Source: Lycorma delicatula
Taxonomy: Eukaryota > Arthropoda > Insecta > Hemiptera > Fulgoridae
DNA: 64,000 nt
Direction: 5' to 3'
NCBI RefSeq assembly: GCF_047948215.1
Contig: NC_134456.1
Coordinates: 64,871,529-64,935,528 of the forward strand
Shown here in pieces: positions 53,152-64,000 of the stretch. Position numbers and translations under genes: made by a program. Every line of letters begins with the position of its first letter. Position 1 is the stretch's first letter. The notes under the pieces were generated by a model. The model ran no database searches. It worked only from the letters and a program-made list of their open reading frames with translations, and was not told the DNA's origin.

Positions 53152-53939
53152 CCAGGATGTTAAATCAGAAAAACCTTCATCGTCCTGTGATCGTGAGACA
53201 TATGAAAGTCTCGATTAAATCATAAAATGCCTCCCTGATTCCAACTAGCAGTGATATTATGCTGGTATTTTCAAGTTGAGGCTAAGGATGTTTGCCGAAA
53301 TAATTAGCGAAAATCGTATCCCTCAAGCTCAGAAAAATCTTAATAATCTTTTAAATCATGTGTATAAATGTGGCTTAGATTAAATAAAAACCAAAATATT
53401 GGTCGATGATTTTGTTTTAATGAAATAGTTTATTTTAATTAGTAAATATACTGTTTTAGTTCTATCTGCAGAAAAATTCATGTAATTTATTCATTTTCTG
53501 GTGCTTTTATTTTTAACTAGGTGGCTGCGGCCAGCATTTCAACGTTTTTCTTACCATTTCATATTATAGGGAAAACCAATGTTCGCTGATATCTTGACTC
53601 AAGAGTTGAGGAAAACGTTTGGGTGAGAACTAATTAGGTGTGACTTGATTATCCGAGTGTTTTAAGTCATTGCCCGTCCCAGTAGATCAATTAGTTCTCG
53701 AATTATTGAGGTTTTCAGAATTTTTCGTAGCATTTTATAATATAGGGAGGATTAAGTATTTTATGGTGCTATTCATATCAAGGTTTTGTCATCCAATGCA
53801 TCCAAGCAAATGCTGGAGCAGCTCCTTTCGTTTTATATCGTTCGTAAATAATGTTTTTATTATTTAATATACATTACAATATTAAGAAAATCAAAATGAA
53901 GAAAAATAATGACAAAAAATTGAACTAACAACTGTATAA

Positions 53940-54119
53940 TAAATTGTTTTGTGTACTATAAGCAGTACGTTGTTTACATTAACGTTTATTCTATACTATT
54001 TATTTTTATAAAATTAAAAAAAATTATGCCTACAATAGTTTTTTTAAAATATAAAAAAAAAAAACTATAATAAATGTTAATATAAAGAACGTACTGTTTA
54101 TAGTACACAATACAATTTA
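53940..54119. repeat. 180-bp foldback (long imperfect inverted repeat)
   Basis: The left arm, starting TAAATTGTTTTGTGTACTAT, and the right arm, ending ATAGTACACAATACAATTTA, are complementary over at least 52 bp with only scattered mismatches. Weaker pairing continues inward to nearly the centre at about 54030. Transcribed RNA would fold into one long hairpin. Confidence 0.82.
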
Positions 54120-54130
54120 GCGCACTAACG

Positions 54131-54247
54131 TAGTAACAAAGCAGCAAATGCAGTTTGCTGCTACTTTGTTGCATTTTGCCAAGAAGTGCTTCATTAAAAA
54201 CAACAATGAGAGCACATACAGCAAACCAACGTATCGTGCTTCTTGAT
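54131..54247 (+). repeat. Dispersed repeat segment, copy 2
   Basis: It carries CTACTTTGTTGCATTTTGCC, GAGCACATACAGCAAACC and GTGCTTCTTGATA as in copy 1 (29080-29190). Its left edge folds back on itself (AACAAAGCAGCAAA against TTTGCTGCTACTTTGTT). It sits 12 bp to the right of the 180-bp foldback. Confidence 0.7.
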
Positions 54248-54571
54248 ACGAACGTTAGGGCCAAAAAACTTGATTTGTGCATATATTTTCAGCTTTTTTT
54301 CGTTCTGTTATGCACTATTAAATCTAACGCATTTAAACTAATGTTTTTATATACTTTTTTTTAAAAACTGCAGCTGCATTTAAGTACGCATCAATTATTA
54401 AACTAATTATTTTCAAATGAATGATAAACGTCATTATTTAAATTATAACAGTGATAGACAAAAAAAAATAATTACCTTAATTTTTAAAATAAAAAAAAGT
54501 AGTAAAATATATTTTAAAAAAACTTTGGTAAAACGTACTCTCAATAAAACTATGTGTTGTGATCTAGCGTA

Positions 54572-54650
54572 GAAGCGCCTCATTCAAAATAAAAATACGA
54601 GCACACACAGCAAACAAACTAACCAACGCACCATGCTTCTTGATAAAAGG
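54572..54650 (+). repeat. Dispersed repeat segment, copy 3
   Basis: A shorter copy with AGAAGCGCCTCATTCAAAAT, GAGCACACACAGCAAAC and CATGCTTCTTGATAAAAG. It lies about 320 bp from copy 2. Confidence 0.7.
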
Positions 54651-56564
54651 GATTTTATTATTTTTTTTTAATTTCACTGCATAATTATATATATTTTTTA
54701 CATTATGCCTTCAAAACATACCCGGTTAATAAATGTACTTTAACTGAAATGAGCTACAAACATTAAATAATTAATTTAAAAAATTAAACACAAAAAATAT
54801 TAAACGTGAATAACTATACTGTAGTTATATTTTTAAATTTCGACTTCTTTGAAATCTGTACCAGTCAAAAAAATAAATACCGACAACTTACTTGCTATTA
54901 ATTATTTAATGAATTGTAAAGTTATTTTTTACTTTATAGTATGATTGTTTACTTTTTTTAATATTGGTGGATCCTGAAGAGAAAAGAGGCCCATGAGCGT
55001 TAGCTAATGAAACGTAGAGGAGGGAAAGTATTAGAAACCGAATACAGAGAAACGAGTAAACTAACTACCGGGCACGAGTTAAGGCTGTTATGGAGTATAG
55101 AAATATGGATTTTTTTTTTTTTACAAGTTTTCCAACTAATTTTCTTGGTTTCGCCTAATGACTTGCAAGATATACATCGTCACTATAACAATCTAATACT
55201 TAATAATGATGCCCCACAAATAAAAAAAAATCTTCAAATAGAGTGTGTGTGTGATTGTGAAGTTTTTTGTTTATTTTATAAACAAAAAACATTTATTGTC
55301 TGTTTTATGATATTACAGTTATGACATCAGTTACATTGATGTCATTTGGAAGAAACTTACGATGTTATCAGAGAAATTCCTACAAATTAAAATAATATCG
55401 TGGAATTAGATGCAACTGGTGAAGGATAAGATTTGAACATACATTAAAAAAAAAAAAAACACGGGTCGAATTGAGAAAATTTTTTTTAAAAAACCTATTA
55501 GTAAAATAAAATATAAATTATGTAGCATTCTTATTAAATGTTAGTCTACAGTTAACGTTTGGTTATTGATTTTAAGAGATTTGATTTATGTTTTTCTTTA
55601 AAATAATTTCTTGCAAAAATAATGTTATGGAAATAAAAATGAAAGTGAAATGCTCTACCGTTAGTACGTAGTCTCCGTGATGTACGTAGTCTCTAATAAG
55701 CTTAAATAAAATGTCTTATTAATTTGGTAAAGGTTAAATTTCTCTCGTTCACTAGTTCGTTCATAAACGTGCGTTTATGAAATGAAAAATTACAGTTTAA
55801 AATAAGTGGAGATCAAATATTTGTCCTTAGAAAATTGTTATATAAATATATTATCATAATTAATTAAACAGTAATAATTAATATTTATCAAAATTGGCAG
55901 ATTTTTTTTTTTGATTTATTTATTATTGAACATATTAAATTGACGGTTTTTTGTTGTTGTTTATTCTTGGCTATATTATCTATTTAATATTATGTATGAT
56001 TTTATTGTTCATTAAATTCTTGCCCTTTTTTCCCCAGTTTGCCATGGATGCTTGTTGTTCACGGCATGGTTACGGCGTTTTGGAAGTAACTTGTGTCTTA
56101 ATAATTACGTGACCATTATGATTACGACGTTAAAGTGATTGACAGTTTTAACAATAATAAATTTAATTTTTTTCCTTTGTTAAAAAGAATTTTAATGTTA
56201 AAAAGTTGGCAAGCATTCACGTAATTTTTGTATATTTAATACAATACGTTGGGGTTATTGACTGACTATTCGTATGTTAGAAAACATCGCGTAAATTTAT
56301 TAGTGTTATTGTTTATTACAATCAATATTATAGCAGTTTTATTTTTTAATACATTAATTCATTAAAAATTATCCCGATTTAAAACGTAAAATGGCGGGAT
56401 TTTGTAGTGAAACTGGATTCACTTTCAGATGAAATTGAACTCCCCTTTTACGCTGTTTTATTTGATTATTTTTGTTTGATTTATTTGTTAACTATTTAAA
56501 GAGTTTCCTTTATTTTTTGAGTTTTATAGTAATTATTTTATTGTAGTATATAATAAAGTACCAG

Positions 56565-56880
56565 AACCATGTCAGTGTGTGGTCGTCGGTTTGTTGGTGT
56601 GAATGTGTTGGTCGCCGGAAGCTGTGCTTGTGTTGGTGTGTGAGCTCGCGGTACATCATACACTGTTGACCTTGAATATTATGGAGTGAACCGGCTTGGC
56701 TTTACATGATATCTCCCAGTGTCTATATGCCATTTTAAAAACATCGACCCCATACGCACACAAACTCACACATACTTCTCCCTATTTCTCATGGCCATCA
56801 GTTTCTTCTTTCCACTTCACTATTTCTTTACCCCTCTTACTTTCGTTCTCGCTCTCTCCTCTTGTTTGCTTTCTTATTAT
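56565..56880. other. GT-rich then pyrimidine-rich intronic block
   Basis: A G/T- and CG-rich part (56570-56670, with GGTCGTCGGTTTGTTGG) is followed by a C/T-rich part (56740-56880). It resembles 38665-39140 and 59380-59560 in composition. The short frames are low complexity. No function is assigned. Confidence 0.35.
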
Positions 56881-59379
56881 ATACTAACCGTTCACCAATC
56901 CTCGGTGCGTATGATGTATTTTTATAGATGTAAAATTTTGCGCTATGTAAAAATAAAAGTAATAAAATTTAAACGATCGGTATTGAAAATTTTTACTTAT
57001 TCCCGATATTATTAATTTATTCAAAAAATACATATGATATACAGTAATTAATACGAAGTAATTTATAATTAAGTTCCGTTAAAAAAGGGGGCAAAATTGC
57101 GACACATTTACTATAAATGTAGTGTGTTTTGTGATAAATAATATAATTTGTTATCTGACAATGAATGTTGCTATGCCAGGCACGACGTTGTTTTAATGCA
57201 TATAACATCTGTTAATACGGTGGTTTGCTGGTGATATATCTTTTCTGTCAATTAATGTTAAATTCTTCTTTTTTTTTTAATTTCTTTTTCTATTATAACT
57301 TTTTTTCACGCTGACTTGCGTGCGTGATTGACTGAGTGCGTGAATGTATTTGCATTTCATTGTTGAACGATGAGGGGCGTTAGAATTAATGATCTGTGAT
57401 TCAATGGAATAATGAATGAATAGTAATGTCTGTGCGTACGAGTTAGCTTTTGCGCGCGCGCGTAGACACAACAATTGGATAGTGTGAGCTATGTTCAAGA
57501 AATGTTATATCGTGTCTGTAAAATATAATATTTATTGTTGTTAATATTAGCTTCCGTTTAGTCTATAATAATTTTTTCAGGATTTATTACTAGTTTTATT
57601 CTTAAATATGAAGTGCATTCTTGCAAAAAAATTAGGTTTCAATAGGATTTTAAAAATTCCGCTTATTTATTTTTTAAAAACGTAATCCTTTTTTCGGTTA
57701 TGAAAGTATGTGAGTGAATCAAAATTTTGTATGTACTGTTAACGTTTTGAGCAGAATAAAATAAATCCACGTTCAACTGTTCGTAATTATCTTAAAGCCG
57801 AATATGTATGCAGGTAGTACTTCATTAATCATTAGTACTCCATTAATCGTTATTCAAAGCGGAGAAATTACGGTTTCAATAGAACGGTGAATTATGAAAT
57901 CAGGATCGAGAAAAAAATGCTGAAATTAAGGAATCAATTTTTAAGACTGGAAGTATTCTCCCGAAGTAAATAAATAACAGTTTCTCACTATACGGTGGAT
58001 ATATCCTATATTAATTTTGTCGTAGACACTTTTGTAAACTACTATATAAGTTTTTTTTTTAATGAGAAAGGAACTGGTTCCTACCCTGCAGTTCTAGATC
58101 TAGTACTCTTAGTCATTACTTTCTAGGTTCTATTTAACAGCTGGTGGCAAGGACTAAACTAGCCTTAGATATACTCCTACCTTGAATTACACCAATTTTA
58201 AGTGATAAATTTAAAAATAATTATAGAAAAAAACGTTTCTATTAATACGTTAAGGTTTTTCATTTTTTGATTGTTTTAGATTTAAGTTATTTGAAAGATT
58301 TCAGACTGCAAAAGATGTTTAAATAGATTAACAAAATGAGAAATAATTTACTATAAACATTATTTTGTCTGAAACATGGATCTCAATTATGTAGATACGT
58401 TGCCAATACGTTTCTCCATGCTACATGTTATAGCGAGGGGAACCTCGCTTAGTGCGTGTTGTTTAAATTAATAATTTAGTCTAATTGTACTATAGTTTAT
58501 AAAAATAAGAAGAGATGAAATGCATTAGTTTATGGCAGGAGAATTTCGAAGTTTACAAAAACAGGCTATGATTAATTGCATAAAAGAAAGAGTATTGAAA
58601 AAAAGGAGAGTCCTGCAAGTCCTACAAAAACTAAATCTATTAACATACATGGATTTTAGAATTAGAAAAGTATTTATTTTTATTTTAACAAAAATTACAT
58701 TAATTATGAGAAAATAAACAAAATTACAAAGATTTTCGTTTAAAATATGATGTTAAATTTCAAAATTGTGGAAATAAAATGGCATGATACGGTTTGATAA
58801 GGGGGAATTTTGATATATTAAAGGAACTACAAATTTATGTCGTAGTCTTTAACAAAAAAATTCAGTCGTAGAAGGTCTCTAGGATTAAATAGTACTCCTG
58901 GGAGGGAGTTTAGTCAGGGGAAAAATTACAGTTTTTCAAATTTTAATTGTTCATTATTTTGTATGAGTTTCTGAATTAAGATTTACTAATTCAATCCACT
59001 ATGGGATTAATAGAATAGATTTTTAGGAAATGTGGATATACATAATAGTAAATAAATATTATAAAACTAAAAATTTCCAAGCGTTTTTAATCGGCTTAAT
59101 TTAGTACTATTAAAATAATGAATGTTGATGCACATTTCTTTTGTATAAATTCTATAATGGATGTTTTAATAAGAGAATTGCACTTCTTTTATTGTATCTA
59201 CGTATTAGACAAGAGAAAGAAGTAACTTCACAACGAACGTCATGACATAACAAGCATTTATAGAAGCATCTTATAAGAGAGAGCATAAACTGTTTTGTAA
59301 TTCGGTTTAGTCGGGGAGTTGTTCACATCTTGTGTATATTAAACAAAAAAAGGAGAAACAAGACTACTCTGCACTGTGG

Positions 59380-59560
59380 TTCTCGGCCCACCCAGCGGCA
59401 GCCTCCACATCTACCGAACGCTCCCTCTTTCTCACGCATTCATCAGTCTCAGTCATTCTCTCTCTCTTCTCCTTTCTTACACACGCACACATACACACAC
59501 AAACACTCCACTTTGTCTTTCACACTCTTTCTGTCTTGTATTTCAGATTTGTAATACCAT
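59380..59560. other. Pyrimidine-rich block
   Basis: A C/T-rich stretch with embedded CACACA runs. Three overlapping short frames are Ser/Leu/His-rich by composition and I do not call them genes. Confidence 0.4.
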
Positions 59561-60693
59561 TACGTTCAATGCGAACTGACGTGGCATAGCGTGCCGTATC
59601 ACATAATCTTACCATAGTTCAGCACATAGCAGCACCGACTCACTAATTATTCAAAATTAATAAATAAATAATGGTAAAATTATATTTTTAATTAATTTAA
59701 TGTGTAAAATGTCTCCATCATGATTGAGTTCATGTGAACATTGTGGCATTTTGTGGGAATTTTTATAGATATTTTTAAAATATTATGTTATTTAATAATA
59801 TTTTAACGAATAACTATTTCAACTGATTTAGTTATATTTAAAAAAAAAAATTCTGTATGTTTTATAATACGTACAGTGTACTGTTATTATGACGAAAATA
59901 TTTATGGTCTGTTAATAATTTGTTATTTATAAAAATATTTGTAATAAGTTCTCTTATATTGATATAAAGCTGGATTTTGGACTTTGAAAGTAAATTTACT
60001 CGATTTTTGTGTACTGATTGAATAAGTTACGTATTTTCAAATCGAACTGTGCAATAAGAATTTTTCTTGAACTGATTATTTACCGATAATTATAAAATTT
60101 ATTTTTTGTTAATGTTATACTGTATTCGTAAGAAGAGATGATCTATCGTGAACAATTTCCGCTATTTTGAATTAAAAATTATAATTATGTAAAGGTTTGG
60201 ATACTAACAGCTGTTACTTATCACATTTTTAGCGATTAAAATCAAGTATTTAATTTTACGATTATAACCTACCTATACTTTAGCTATATTATCTATATTT
60301 AGGCTCTTCAACAAGCAGTTTACCACCATTTCAACATGATTTACCCGTTATGTTTGTTAAAAGTGGCATGTCATTAGTGCGAGTACTTTGGTTAGCGATG
60401 GATATTTTGATAAATCTTTTCTTTAAGGTACGGTAAGAATATTAAATTCTACACAGAATAAGATTCCGCATTATAAAATGATCTTCGAACTGGTTTAAGA
60501 ATGAACGAATTAATAATCATAAATTTTCATTGAAATTTTGTTTTTTTTTCTTCAGGCAGTGTTAATATTAGAGTCTACGTTATTACTTTACATTTTAATT
60601 TCAATTAAATTTTTATTTTCTTATCCGGGTGAACGTTTTGATTTTAATCGATTAATTACAATAATTTTTAGAATTTTCAAAGAATGATTTTCT

Positions 60694-61655
60694 TTTAGGT
60701 AGATTTCATAATAAAGTTGTCTATTGTAATGGATACCATGATTCGATTTCCAGAAAATTTCAACATATCTTCGCGTTTCACATCCCCCAGACCCCAAAAT
60801 TACCGTCAGTTCAAAATTTTATTTATACATTTATATATATTTCACTTTCTTGTGGACACGATAACTGCCATAATTTTGCGCCAATCACTTTCAAATTGAT
60901 ACATAAAATATAACGACCCAAAATCTGAGTCAAGTTCGTTATTGGGAAAAATCGGACCATGGGGGTGGAAATGGGAGAGCTTTTTCGAAAAAAACAAAAT
61001 ATCGCTATAACTTTCTTATTAAGTAAAATATCGGATTCGTTTAAAGTTCCTACTATTCTTTGGATAAAGACCTAAAACTTATCTAAGTAAAGATTTTTGA
61101 TATCACCAACCATTGGCCCAGGGGGTGGAAAAAATCGGGTTTCGGAAGACAAAAAAATCATACCTCCCTTAATAGGCACAGTATCGAATCGGTTTAAAGT
61201 GTTCGTTAGTCCTCTAAACATTACCTAAAACTTCTGTCTGAAACAATTTTTAATATGACCAACCCTTATGGCAAAGGATGACCAAACAGTTGTTGGAATT
61301 GTAAGAAGATAGGGCTTGTATGCTAAACATGTGAAACTTTTTTTCACATGCATCCATTGTCGTATTGAGTATATTTAGAGTTTTTCTTAACTTTAAGGTG
61401 GAAATCTTTTTTATCTCTTATTTCTTTATTTTCTTTCTTTTTCCTGTTTAGTCTCCGGTAATTACCTTTCAGATAATATTTCAGAGGATGATATGTATGA
61501 GTGTAAATTAAGTGTAGTCTTGTACAGTTTCAGTTCGACCATTCCTGAGATGTGTGGTTAATTGAAACCCAACCACCAAAGAACACCGGTATCCATTTAT
61601 ATCCCCTAATTAGCACCGGTGAAGTCACCTCCGCCTTCCGGCGTGCCGAAAGGGA
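60694..61655 (-). repeat. Dispersed repeat family, copy C (inverted, interrupted by a SINE)
   Basis: On the minus strand it starts TCCCTTTCGGCACGCCGG and ends GAAATCTACCTAAA, like copies A and B. The first hairpin is CGCC-GGAA-GGCG. Its + strand frame at 60717-60899 repeats the peptide words of copy A's antisense frame (MIRFPENFN, SRFTSPRP, FHFLVDTITA). About 180 bp of SINE are inserted near its start. Confidence 0.87.
61421..61600 (-). mobile_element. 5'-truncated SINE nested in repeat copy C
   Basis: On the minus strand it reads TGGATACCGGTGTTCTTTGG, then CACACATCTCAGGAATGGTC and an A-rich GGAAAAAGAAAGAAAATAAAG tail. It is the same body and tail as the full SINE at 32440-32722. The tRNA-like head is missing. 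Copies A and B are uninterrupted at the matching position, so this is a later insertion. Confidence 0.85.
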
Positions 61656-62935
61656 TTTTTTTTATAATTCTGAGTAGAATACGTGAATTTGTAATCAAAA
61701 ACCGGGAGAAGGAAAGAAGTTTATTATTAAATGGTATTTAATTATCTTTAAAGTTGATTCACAAGTTTCCGCAATTTTCGTTGATAATAATGTTAGTTTA
61801 TTTCTTCAGCAAAGGTAATCAGAAACAAAAAAAAAATTAGGAAAGAATTAAAGAATTATTCGTAATATTGCTCAAAAGGTAATTTATAAATAGAGTTAAG
61901 AAACAATATATTATAGTTTTTCTTGATGAATTATTTTAAAATTAAATACATTTATTCAAAAAGAAAAAAAATTGACTTAATATAGCGAGTTATATCTTGA
62001 AGTAGAATTGTCTGTACTCGCTTTAAGGCCTTTTTTTTACTTCATTGTTGTAGGAATTTAATAAACGGCCTAAAAAAGATTCTTTTTTATTAAATTTGTT
62101 TAAATACTATGCCCGCTATGTTGCATTGCAAACAGTTTACATATTCTAAGCCTATTTTTTTTCCGTAATCCACTATTTAATTTTATTAAACAGAGTCATT
62201 AATAACAATAACATATATTGTTTCCAGTATTTAACTTGTAAATATTAATAATGAACTTTAATTTGTTAAAAGATTTTTTTATCCCTTTGTCAAGTTAAAA
62301 AATAATAATATTCAGTAACGAGAAGTGTTATATTAGTTCGTTTAATTACCACCGAAAGTGTCTTAGGTTTTGTTAAAAAACAATATACATATAGAGCTTT
62401 GGAATTTAATGAACCTAAGAAGTCTGTCCCCGGTAATATCGTGTGGGTTATCCTGTACCTGTTTAATATAATAGTTTTGGAATTACTGTTCTAGATCACA
62501 ATGTCGCATCAGAACGGCTAAATCAAACGATAACATTTAGTGATTTGGCATAATTTTATTGGTTTATCTAAATTTATTTTTATTTATATCAATGTGTAGG
62601 TAAACCAGCATTTACACGCATGGTTTGTTTCGTGCAAGTTGATGGATTTCTTATTTATAAATAATTAAATAAAAATTTGTGTTTCATATAGGCCAATACA
62701 AACAGCATTGTCGTTCTTGGAAGAAAAGCATTATACTAACTTAAAGGAAAATATATTGACAAAGAAATTGCAATCAGATTACAAAGTAAAAAGGCACGAA
62801 TTCTGCTGGAAATACCAAGATACTAAGAAGAATAAATTATATTGTAGGATGATATTTTAAAATAATCTTTGCAAGGATAGTTATTTCTTACTCGGAAAAA
62901 TACTTTTCATCTTTAAATTTTTACTATAGTCTAAG

Positions 62936-63677
62936 TTTTTTTTTTTACCCCGGGACCACCGTTAGATATTGCTACAGAGGATGAGGTGAATGATATGTAG
63001 CGTGTGAAAATACCATATCTGACCAGGATTCGAACCCGGGACCTCCGGATGAAAGACTTAGACTAGTCTGTCTTTTTTTTCACCCCACCCCACGGGCCGG
63101 ATCCACAACAAAGCAAAGCACAGCCCAGGGGGTTGTCTACTCAAACGGGCCTCCCCGTCCGCCGGTCATAAGTCTAGTCTGACAGGTCAGCCCGCCGGTT
63201 AGATCTTTTCATTACCTGCCTCTGACCCCTAGGGCGGAGTATCTAAGCCCGACTATGTCGTTCCTGGACCCAACTCCAGAAGCCGGGACTCGGTCTTGAT
63301 GCCATTGCCTGTAGTGAGAGCATCCTGTGCAGGCACTCACACCGGGTCGCAGTGTTTTTGCGAAGGGATGAGAGTCCCAGTGCCTCATCACTGTCGCCCA
63401 TCCGTGCAAGCACAGACGAACGGCAGCTCCGCAGGGGGCTGTCCCTCAACCCATCGCCACCCCATCCTCCCTGGCTTTGTGCTAGAGTATCCGTGTCACA
63501 AAGTCAGTTACCGCACGAAACTTCTCTGCCCCTGATAACATACAGTTTACGATTATGTTAACTGTAAGGGGCCCAGTCACCAACTCACAGGTGTGACGTT
63601 CAGCAGCCCACGTCCGGCATTCGAACACGACGTGTTCCGGTGCATCGAGCTCTCGAGAGAGGCAAAAGGGGGCAGAG
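62936..63677 (-). mobile_element. 5'-truncated LINE insertion with a SINE-like 3' extension
   Basis: The insertion is flanked by TATAGTCTAAG (62925-62935) and TATAGTCTTAAG (63678-63689), a target duplication with a one-base indel. On the minus strand 63673-63482 is an open frame: FCLSRELDAPEHVVFECRTW, then TVNIIVNCMLSGAEKF and a stop at 63482-63484. It is the cysteine/histidine-containing C-terminal end of a LINE ORF2. The first cysteine of the CCHC set is replaced. A GC-rich 3' UTR follows to an internal GTGAAAAAAAAAG near 63070-63082. Then comes a segment with TCCCGGGTTCGAATCCTGG (a pol III B-box match) and a terminal A tract (62936-62946). Short frames at 63212-63561 are shadows of the UTR. 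Confidence 0.75.
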
Positions 63678-63689
63678 TATAGTCTTAAG

Positions 63690-64000
63690 TTAAAAGTCGT
63701 TAAGTTAACTGTAAAAAGCAGTATTATTATGTTTATAAAAAATGTTTTATTAAATCAAGATATTGATTTATGACCGTTTATTGTCGGTTTTTACCGAGAT
63801 TGTGATCGTAAAATAAAAATGTAGTGAAGTGGATAAATTGTAAATTAATCCGGAATTTTAAAAACTGTTTGTTCATAAAAATTAATTAAAAAAATATATC
63901 TTGTAAAATCTTCGGAAACAGTTGAAAACAAATAAAAAAAATTGTTTGCTTAAAAATATCAGCCGATAGCTGTTATGGTAACTTTTTTTTGACTTAAATC
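63690..64000. other. AT-rich intronic DNA at the right edge
   Basis: Nothing is recognised to the end of the window. Confidence 0.5.

Noticed and set aside
63015..63050. Possible tRNA gene (perfect-looking B box)
   Set aside because: Only the 3' half resembles a tRNA; there is no acceptor stem or D arm. It lies inside a retroposed insertion.

Overview
The window is AT-rich animal DNA, almost certainly from an insect. The only host gene I can support is a D-type cyclin on the + strand, seen as three correctly spliced coding exons (12726-12935, 33216-33431, 44119-44287). They encode the first 198 residues: the LxCxE retinoblastoma-binding motif, the N-terminal cyclin box and the start of the C-terminal cyclin fold. 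The remaining exons are not found, so the gene probably runs off the right edge inside a third intron of more than 19.7 kb. The exon lengths and phases (210 nt phase 0, 216 nt phase 0, 169 nt phase 1) match what I recall of vertebrate D-cyclin genes. The style of the repeats (tRNA-derived SINEs, LINE remnants, mariner and hAT pieces) suggests a hemipteran, possibly Auchenorrhyncha. That is an inference from memory and unchecked.

Layout. 1-12180 is intergenic: a broken OTU-type cysteine protease reading frame next to a cluster of abutting hairpins (811-1525), copy A of a roughly 0.8 kb repeat family (2788-3587), a LINE 3' remnant (4320-4720), a composite repeat with a tRNA-like head (8450-9045) and a degenerate LINE ORF1 (10560-11774). 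12180-12725 is the GC-richer cyclin D leader and probable promoter, with a three-codon upstream ORF. Intron 1 (20.3 kb) holds foldbacks and near-perfect palindromes, a 691-bp element with terminal inverted repeats plus a partial copy, a long (CA)n(GA)n tract and a full-length SINE with target-site duplications. Intron 2 (10.7 kb) holds pyrimidine-rich blocks, a (CA)n(TA)n tract, a LINE reverse-transcriptase remnant and copy B of the 0.8 kb family, which has an internal duplication. Intron 3 holds a second (CA)n(GA)n tract, a dead but end-complete mariner-like element, a non-autonomous hAT element with an 8-bp target duplication, a 180-bp foldback, copy C of the 0.8 kb family carrying a nested SINE, and a 5'-truncated LINE that seems to have carried a SINE as a 3' transduction.

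The genes do not form a pathway. This is one cell-cycle regulator spread over a repeat-rich locus. Most other reading frames are chance or microsatellite artefacts. The observations I rate highest are the OTU/hairpin module, the three-copy repeat family with GNRA-type hairpins and a peptide-like antisense frame, the long foldback near 54.0 kb and the chimeric LINE/SINE insertion near 63 kb.
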